NCBI GenBank assembly: GCA_036346375.1
Contig: CM070517.1
Coordinates: 12,441,161-12,505,160 of the forward strand
Reading direction: 5' to 3'
Length of the DNA stretch: 64,000 nt
Source: Guadua angustifolia
Lineage: Eukaryota > Streptophyta > Magnoliopsida > Poales > Poaceae
Shown here: positions 57,304 through 64,000 of the stretch, one piece after another
Layout of the letters: each line of letters begins with the position of its first letter
Position numbering within the stretch: position 1 is the stretch's first letter
Notes under the pieces: model-generated
What the model was told of the DNA's origin: nothing
Databases searched by the model: none
What the model saw: the letters and a program-made list of their open reading frames with translations, nothing else
Position numbers and translations under genes: made by a program

Positions 57304-58654
57304 AGACTCGGGCTAGATGGCTCGTCAGTTGTCAGATGAAAAGATTCAGGCTAGGATGCTAATTCAGCTTGCTCCTGCATCGTGCCTACCGCACCTCGAT
57401 GGCTCTGCGCCTTGCCAAGATAGCCCGCCTCCACTGCTTGCCGACGACAATACTTCTTGCGCGGCGGCATCGACGATTCCACTTGCCGACGACTAGCCGG
57501 TGGGCGTGGACGCCGACGAGGGGCCGGATCGAGCGCTGAGCGGCGATCGACTCTTGGACCGTCATGCTGCGGCTTGAACTTCGGTGATGTAGTAGCCGAG
57601 GGCGGTAGGAGTAGTCTAGCCCTGCACTGCGGGCCGGTTCTTGCCGACTTGGAGGAGGACGGCCGACGCCAAGCCGATGGAGAAGACCGCGATACCATGG
57701 TGATGACCACGGTGTTCTCGGACCCCACCGACGTGCCCACGGCGCCGAGCCGATCGCGCTCTCGCCACGTACACCATCGGTATCCATGGTAGTCAAAGAC
57801 TTGTCGGGCCAGATAAAGAAAAGATTGCGTAAGAATCACACCTATACATTACATATCTGCGAATGATGAAAAGATTACAACTCCCCAAGGAGCAATCGTC
57901 GCCGCACCATTTGATCGAAACGTTCTCGCCGCTCAACTATGGAAGTCTTAAATTTGATTTACCTAGAACCGTCGACAATTGCAAAGTCGCTGCTAATCGT
58001 AATCGAAACTAGATGGCAAGAGCTTGTGTCCTCTCAATTTTTCCACCGAATGTTTCGTAAACTACATCGGCAAGGGGTTTGGTAACTAAAAGAATGGATT
58101 ACCTCGACGGAGTAGATGTTGGTTTGTCTGCGGTGTCCTTCTCGACGAGCTTGGCCCAAATTTCTTCTTGGGGAAGGTGCCCACGACCTTGATCTTCTCT
58201 TTGGCCACCACTCCACGCCAGTTCCCAACCCGCATACATCGGCACACAGAAAGAAATAATCAACCATCACACACCTAGCAACTCAGATTCTTCCATTGCA
58301 CGATTCGCTCTCGAATCGCATTAATTCTTGAATCGCAAAGAAGAGCCAATCAGAGGTGGAGAGGGGAACAAGGGATAGCCCAGGATTACCTCCTTCTCAG
58401 TAGCGCCACTCCTCAGTGTTGCGGTCGGACTCATCCGGCGAGGATGCGAGTGGTGGCGGCGGCGGGAGGAGGCATTGCAGAGACCATGGACACCTTGCCG
58501 CCTCCTCCCACGCCAAGCCTCTGTGGCCTCCTCAGAAGGTGCAGTGCAGCACTTTGCCAAGGAGAGCATGGACTGCGCTGCCGTGCAAGCCATCTCTCTC
58601 TCCCAAGCTACCTACCCCTCTCTGAGTGGAGAAGGGGGGCAAGGGAAGAAGAAG
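57304..58654 (-). pseudogene. Unidentified captured exon-like segments in the MULE
   Basis: Minus-strand blocks: 58593-58385 begins MACTAAQSMLSLAKCC (could be a targeting-type N-terminus) and reaches GAG|GTAATCC. 58250-58100 includes KIKVVGTFPKKKFGPSSS and reaches GAG|GTAATCC. 57830-57351 contains a hydrophobic stretch GIAVFSIGLASAVLLQVG in one frame. The exon-intron look and the GC contrast with the spacers support capture from a host gene; frames are inconsistent and I assign no function. Confidence 0.4.
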
Positions 58655-58844
58655 AGCACAGTGCACAGTACCGAGGGCAAAGAGGTCATTTCCCCATGTT
58701 ATTATCCGGTAAATGCACCAAAAACTCCAAAATGGCATGGAAACGAGTTGTCAGCGTTTGAAAGTGGCATTTTGACGATTGCCACGTTAATAATGACATT
58801 TGAGTGAAGCCATATGTCCAGAGTGGCACAATGACAATTTTCTC
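58655..58844 (-). repeat. MULE right terminal inverted repeat
   Basis: Inverse of 57114-57303; ends ...GACAATTTTCTC at 58844. Confidence 0.92.
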
Positions 58845-58853
58845 CGGGGGAGT

Positions 58854-59130
58854 GGGGGGCGGCGCGAGGAGACACGGGCGAGGAGCGGGGCGGCGTTGTG
58901 TAAATGCGCTACACGTAGGGGGGGTTGGGGGGCTGGGAGTGGGGCCGCGGAAGAACGGACCGCTACCAACTCGTGTTTTATAATAGTAGAGAAATGTTAG
59001 GAAAATCCTAGAAAATCTGTGATAATTATCTACTGAATAGATATAGACCATACTTTACTGATTCAATAACAAAGCATACAAAATAATATTTTACCTGAAG
59101 TAAAATCCCTATTTTGTTTGCATATAGGAT
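58854..59130. other. GC-rich then AT-rich spacer
   Basis: 58854-58980 continues the GC-rich target of the MULE. 58981-59130 is AT-rich and leads into the copia remnant without a visible LTR or PBS. Confidence 0.45.
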
Positions 59131-59131
59131 A

Positions 59132-60685
59132 TGTCTGACATCGCAAAGAAAGAATTTGTTAAGTTTGCCCTGAATGGCAGCAACTACTTGGGCAATGAAT
59201 AACAAGATTAACTTGACAGCCCGATCCCTTGGAGCCACAATTTCCCATCCTGAAGCTGGTGCTCCTGCTCTCCCTGAGGCACCATCTCCATACAGACCTG
59301 AAGACCGAATATCCCATGGAGGAGGATGATTTCATTAGGGATGAGCTAAAAGTATTCCAGAAGAATAAAGAAAGGTCCCAGGAGGACGATATAAAAGATT
59401 TATATGGAGACATGGAGTAGTCTCCCAGTTTTTCCTTTTGAGTCGATGTCGTATTATCCTTTGGAGTCTCCTTAAGAGCCTCATTTATCAGTTTAGTCTT
59501 TGTGTTCCTGAATGAACAATGGTCTATGCTCCTAGTGAGCGATTATCAGTCAAATTTAATAAAGTTTGATTTTCCTAGGATATTAATTTAATTATGCTAT
59601 GTTTGTTCTATATTATTTGTTCCCGATGTAACAAATGTTTGATTAATTTCATTTGTTTAATATAGAACCCCATGAATAATCCAATGGCGAAGGAAGAAAT
59701 CTGTCTTGTAGACAGTTGCACCACAAATACGATTCTTAGGGAAACTAAATATTTTCAGACATTGATTAAGAAAACTAGAAATATTATGACCATCGCCGGA
59801 AGCGATGCTCTTATTTTTGGCACTGGAAGGGCCATCATAGTTCTCCCTATGGGCACTCGTATAATTATAGAGGATGCCCTATTATACCCTGAGTCCAGTC
59901 GCACTCTTCTAAGTTTTAAAGACATCCGTCTAAATGGTTTCCATATAGAGATTGAAAATGAGGATGGTACTGAATACCTACTCATGACCAAGTTTAACGG
60001 ACGTAATAAACATGTGGTCAAAAAACTTCCTTCCTTCTCCTCCGGGTTATATTACACATATATAAAACCAGAAGTTTATGTTGCGATGAAAACCATAATT
60101 AAAACCCCAGAAATATTTAAGATCTGGCATGATCGTCTGGGTCATCCTGGGTTGAATATGATGAGAAGAATAATAAATAATTCTATTGACCATAATATAA
60201 AAACTACAACCTTTCCTAAACCTGAAGCTTTTATGTGCCCTGCATGTGCTAAAGGAAAGCTGATAGTTCGTCCCTCTCATCTTAAAATTAGGGAAGAATC
60301 ACTAAATTTCCTGGAGAGAATTCAAGGTGATATCTGTGGACCAATTCAGCCCCTGTCAGGCCCATTCAGATATATCATGGTGCTAATAGATGCTTCTACT
60401 AGATGGTCCCACGTATGTCTCTTATCTACTAGGAACCATGCCTTTGCTAAATTAATTGCCCAAATCATTAGATTAAGAGCCTCTTTTCCAGAAGAAAGGA
60501 TTAAGTCCATTCGAATGGACAATGTCAAGAAGTTTACCTCAAAAGCATTCAATGATTATTGTATGGCTCTAGGCATTAATGTAGAGCATTCTGTGCCCCA
60601 TGTCCACACCCAAAATGGCCTTGCAGAGTCATTAATTAAGAGAGTAAAGCTTATTGCTAGGCCGCTCTTGCAGAATTGTAGGTTA
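59132..60685 (+). pseudogene. Ty1/copia gag-pol remnant (gag pieces, protease, pre-integrase, integrase core)
   Basis: A gag-like start at 59132 (MSDIAKKEFVKFALNGSNYL) is followed by shuffled gag pieces (LLLSLRHHLHTDLKTEYPME at 59260). From 59672 a 338-codon frame is open. It has the protease region with LVDSCTTNT where D-S/T-G is expected (Gly to Cys at residue 15), the GAG-pre-integrase HHCC zinc motif (IWHDRLGHPG at 151; CPACAKGK at 189) and the integrase core (GDICGPI at 219; IDASTRW at 239; RMDNVKKF at 281, where the family has D-N...E-F; HTQNGLAES at 312). The element ends abruptly at 60685 where CACTA-6 inserts; RT and RNase H are absent. Mutated active-site residues indicate an inactive copy despite the long open frame. 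Confidence 0.87.
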
Positions 60686-61080
60686 CACTACTACAGAAAA
60701 CATTTGTACAAAGTGGTGGTAACCCATCTTCTCGAGCGTTTTACTACCAGAATCGAAGGTCTGTGGAAATCGCTATATTTGCACAAAGCGTTTCTAAGAA
60801 CCACTGAAAATGCATTTGTACAAAGTGCGGCAAATTTAAGAAACCGCCTGTACAAATAAGCATTTGTGCAGGCGGGTTCTTAAGCCACCCGCCTATACAA
60901 ATGATATTTGTACAAGCGGACGGCTTAAGAACCTGCCTGCACAAATGCATTTTATGCAAAGCGGTTTCTTAGCGACCCTTTGTACAAATGCATTTTGTGC
61001 AGTCGGGTGGATTAAGCACCCGCCTACATAAATAAGCATTTTCACGGGCGCTGGCTTAAGCCGTCCGCCTGTACAGATCC
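60686..61080. repeat. CACTA-6 terminal and subterminal repeats
   Basis: ACCGCCTGTACAAATAAGCA, GCATTTGTGCAGGCGGGTTC, ACCCGCCTATACAAATGATA, GATATTTGTACAAGCGGAC and further inverse copies at spacings of 25-40 bp. Confidence 0.88.
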
Positions 61081-61429
61081 AAAGAATCTTTTTTTTAATA
61101 ATGTTATGTTAATTATATTATAATATTAATAAATGCATACATTTTATCAATCACATCACTGTTCAGCACAAATCCATACATAACAATGACAAGGTTATAT
61201 ATACAAAGCACATATAAATCATAATTGCATTATGTATATATATATACAAGTTTATATATATACACAAGGTTATATATACTCCTCTGATATTCTCCTTGTA
61301 AAACTCTTCAGGTGCAGTATCCTGCGCTATGTACTCCTCTGATATTCTCTATCTAATATAAATTACAGCCCTACTGTCTTTCAAAAAAAAATATATACAC
61401 AAGGTTATTATATATATATATACATCATT
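61081..61429. other. AT-rich spacer with microsatellite
   Basis: Repeated TTATATATACAAAG/CACAAGGTTATATATA units (61190-61420) and a duplicated TACTCCTCTGATATTCTC (61277 and 61332). Probable 3' non-coding part of CACTA-6. Confidence 0.6.
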
Positions 61430-64000
61430 GTTCACGGTCCGCTTATCCTCGTCTCCCAATTACAAAGTTTAGGATGCTTTGCCACTTCACCTTCGAGTAA
61501 AAGAAACTACCTCTCATGGATGACTTCACGATTTAATGAATCGGCACATGTCCTTTTGCACATTGCAAAGGTCATCATCGATGAGTGCCAAAGTGGTCTT
61601 TGCAATCTTCACCTCGATAATAAAGTAGGCAATAAAGAGGTTAAACAATAGTGAAATCGAGAATCGCATAATAAATAATCTTGAATCACCAATTTGTATA
61701 GGCTTACGCCACGGGGTTGCTTCATGACCTCCCGTTGATCCTGAGGAACTCGCAGACGTAGTATCCACAAAGAACACTGCCTGGAGGTTGCTTGTGGCAC
61801 TTCAAATCAAATAATAATGTATGGAATTAGTATAGTTGGTAATACCCTTCCTTATTACTAGTGCAATTATGTTGAAGCATTACAAGTGTCTTCTTACCCA
61901 TGGGTGGACATAGCAAAGCATCTTATTTGCCCTCTTCGCAGGATCATGTTGCCCCCCTCTTTTGGTCGTGTAATTCTTGAAAGCCCTACTCGAATGTCAA
62001 CAATAACAAGTTACTATCATATCATAAAACAAATTATGTTATGTTATGTATGTTTGTGTATATATATTTCTTACGCATTTAAGACGTGGGTGAATTCATT
62101 GTAAGATTCCGATGGGGTTCTGGATGAGTCAAGGACCATATATATGCTCTGCTTCGGGTACAACATGAAACAAATAAAGTGATCGCTGCAACGAAAACTT
62201 ATATATGTAAGTTTCACGAGTGATTATGGTGCAAACTAAGCTTTTAGCAACGATTGATGAATGAGAAGATTACTTAAAATTGTAGGAGCCATTATGACGC
62301 CCTTGTCTTGCATCCGGAACATTGCTTTTGATATGTATAGCCCCACATCTACTTGGCGATCTCGGTCGTGGATATGCGCTTTTCTTCTATCTATGTTTCC
62401 GCCATCCCTTTATTCTTCAATGCCTTTTCATTGAGTACTGACTCTTAAGCTCGGTGGCTAATCCGTGGGGGTCAAGGAACCCGACACGCTTTTCCCATCT
62501 TTTTAGCATCGGTATATTGCATTCTACACAGAAGACAATGGTCAATGCGCCAATTTATATGCTGAATGCTGGGAAACATGACATTTTGGCAAATATCAGA
62601 TTTTGGCAAAATGCATCTTGTTCGACAGATTTGGCAGAAGTTAACTTTACTTAAAAGGAAAAAACCACTAAAATCGGCCAACTTACGATTTAGTGAAAAT
62701 TATATGGATTCTGCCAATTTTTGAATGATCTAACAAGCCATTACTATAAAGAGGAACTCAACTTGGCACTCAACCGATATACATTTGGGGTTTTTTTATT
62801 ATGCTATCGTAATGCAATATAATGATATGTTTGTCATAATTTGTTATATCGGCACTTGCTACTGCAAGAGCCGATATGATTAACAATATAGGGGTAGGTC
62901 AATGGCCAACTTACAGGCACCACACGCTGATCATGTTGATGTCGAGTTTTCCAAAACGGAACATCTGTTGCAAGTCACCAAAATCGATCCGCACGTAGCG
63001 AGTATCCTCGTGTTTGTAGATATCTGGAGGGACAGCGGCTTAAATGCCCTTCACCCCAAGATGAGATGCCCTCAAGTACCAGTCATGGAATCTCTTCAAC
63101 TCCCATGGTCCTTTGTTGATCATCTCCATGGGGAGAAATGGCTTGCCATGCTCATAAGTCTCTAGTGAAGGCATGGTGCAGACCGAGTGGAGTTGGCACT
63201 CTGCTTGAATTGGTGGTACTCCGCTGATTGCAATCTACTTTTTGTTTTTCTTTGCAACCAACAACATCGCCAAGATGAGGCGGTGTGACAGCTTAGAAAC
63301 GGAGGTGATACTGCGGTGCACAAGGCGCCATGACAGAGATGCGCTATTGTGGTGAAAGCGCCATGGCGGAGAAGATGCGCTATTGTGGTGAAGGCGCCGA
63401 TGGCGAGAAGATTCTTGTATTGTGGTGAAGGCGCCGGCAGAAGATGTGCGTTAATAGGCGAAGGCGCCGGCCATGAGAAGATGCGGTTTGTGGTGTAGGC
63501 AATTTTGGAAGAGGTAAGACGTCTTGACTTGCTGCTGGCGTCTCTGACTTCTCTTGTATCAATGCAATATCTTCCTTGGGCCATACAATAAATGACCCAA
63601 CTGCATCTTGGATGGTCTCTACGTCATCAGGGGTGCTGAATGGTAGCTTCCAAAAGCCAAGGCACGGAACAAGCACGATGTCCACTTGCACCTTTGCGTG
63701 ACTAATCGGGACAGGTTGGTTGTGTATCACAGTGCCCGAATATGCCATGCCCTCCGCAAGCTCGACGACCAAGCCCCCTTGCTCCAGATGTGCACAGAGC
63801 TTGCACTTGGTTGCCTCTGTGATATCATCCACAGGATATCGAGGCGTTGGGATTGGCGCGAACCCGACGCTACTCCGGATCGGGCGGGCTCGGGTTGTCA
63901 TCCGACCGCGCTTGTAACGCCCTTGCCACCTCCTTCTCTTCCGACAGTCTTAAAAACTCTTGTTGGGCCAGTTGTCTTATTGTATCAGCTATGGTCCTCT
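61430..64000 (-). pseudogene. CACTA ORF2 with DUF8039-like region and Ulp1-like tail, partial and frameshifted
   Basis: Reading leftwards: 64000-63905 has a helical segment (TIRQLAQQEFLRLSEEKEV). 63901-63380 encodes PRYPVDDITEATKCKLCAHL, then HAKVQVDIVLVPCLGFWKLP, then DDVETIQDAVGSFIVWPKED, a conserved region of CACTA ORF2 proteins (DUF8039-like), followed by a Pro/His-rich linker. 63165-62902 has LKRFHDWYLRASHLGV and FGDLQQMFRFGKLDINMISV, corresponding to the segment at 16320-16786/27071 in CACTA-X. 62170-62070 gives fragments like a Ulp1 core (LDSSKSPSES). 61590-61430 is the tail (LCNVQKDMCRFIKS). Frames change repeatedly. The 5' end lies outside the window. Confidence 0.7.

Larger units (their letters stand above)
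57114..58844. mobile_element. Mutator-like element (non-autonomous, Pack-MULE-like)
   Basis: 190-bp terminal inverted repeats (57114-57303 and 58655-58844) begin GAGAAAATTGTCATTGTG. The flanking 9-mers AAGGGGAGT (57105-57113) and CGGGGGAGT (58845-58853) agree at 7 of 9 positions, the TSD length of Mutator. The interior has no MURA transposase. It is GC-rich and holds minus-strand open segments (57351-57839; 58034-58270; 58321-58593) separated by AT-rich, intron-like DNA with GTAATCC sites after two of them. This suggests captured exons of a gene I cannot identify. Confidence 0.88.
60686..64000 (-). mobile_element. CACTA transposon (CACTA-6), 3' half, minus strand
   Basis: The terminus CACTACTACAGAAAACATTT is at 60686, inside the copia integrase frame. 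A subterminal array (motif GCATTTGTRCAGGCGGGT) extends to about 61080. Minus-strand second-gene (ORF2) remnants occupy 61430-64000. So the terminus at 60686 is the element's 3' end and the rest runs beyond the window. Confidence 0.85.

Noticed and set aside
57457..57792. Plus-strand GC-rich frames inside the MULE as genes
   Set aside because: Both strands are open owing to composition; exon-like boundaries are seen on the minus strand only.
62902..63165. Plus-strand 87-codon frame
   Set aside because: The minus strand here encodes conserved CACTA ORF2 blocks (LKRFHDWYLRAS, FGDLQQMF), so the plus frame is a shadow.

Overview
The window looks like intergenic, repeat-dense nuclear DNA of a grass (Poaceae) or close monocot. 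Evidence: TNP2-type CACTA elements with long subterminal repeat arrays and CACTACTACA termini, Ty3/gypsy elements primed by initiator tRNA-Met (TGGTATCAGAGC), very long LTRs, a LINE, a Mutator-like element and a Ty1/copia remnant. I find no intact cellular gene, tRNA, rRNA or CRISPR array. The one clear trace of a host gene is the C-terminal exon region of a VIN3-like (VIL/VEL) Polycomb-associated protein, split by a solo LTR. A 100-base run of N marks an assembly gap.

Layout. 1-2862: 5' half of a minus-strand CACTA element with a decayed TNP2 transposase. 2863-6640: a second, plus-strand CACTA with a nearly full-length but broken TNP2. 6640-14300: low-information DNA holding a CACTA terminus (ends 9590), a plus-oriented solo-type LTR (9597-12426), a gypsy polyprotein tail and a 130-bp minisatellite. 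14479-28505: the second gene (Transposase_24 plus Ulp1-like protease) of a CACTA, split by a complete 10.3-kb minus-strand LTR retrotransposon (E1, 16787-27070) with a perfect GTCAA target-site duplication and no gag-pol. 28510-29971: an LTR-like stretch with a TATA box. 29972-42326: a decayed Ty3/gypsy element (B) whose 5' LTR carries a composite of an E1-related element (A) arranged internal-LTR-internal-LTR. 43887-49184: CACTA-3, with two subterminal arrays around an antisense acidic ORF, then a broken TNP2. 49185-54358: two more CACTA-type ends and the VIN3-like fragment with its solo LTR. 55177-57113: GC-rich DNA with a LINE fragment. 57114-58844: a Mutator-like element with 190-bp TIRs and a 9-bp TSD. 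59132-60685: a copia gag-pol remnant cut by CACTA-6, which runs minus-strand from 60686 past the end of the window.

How the pieces relate. The history is one of nesting: CACTA-1 into CACTA-2, E1 into a CACTA gene, A into B, a solo LTR into the VIN3-like fragment, a MULE into GC-rich DNA, CACTA-6 into copia. E1, A and the solo LTR (50827-54225) are one LTR family present as a full element, a rearranged tandem and a solo LTR. E1 and A share a conserved internal region without protein domains, and the family's LTRs share exon-like and splice-like landmarks. None of the coding remnants can make a full protein as sequenced. However, many differences between the two E1 LTRs sit at CAG/CTG/CCG sites and include odd indels, so some frameshifts may be base-calling errors in methylated DNA rather than true decay.
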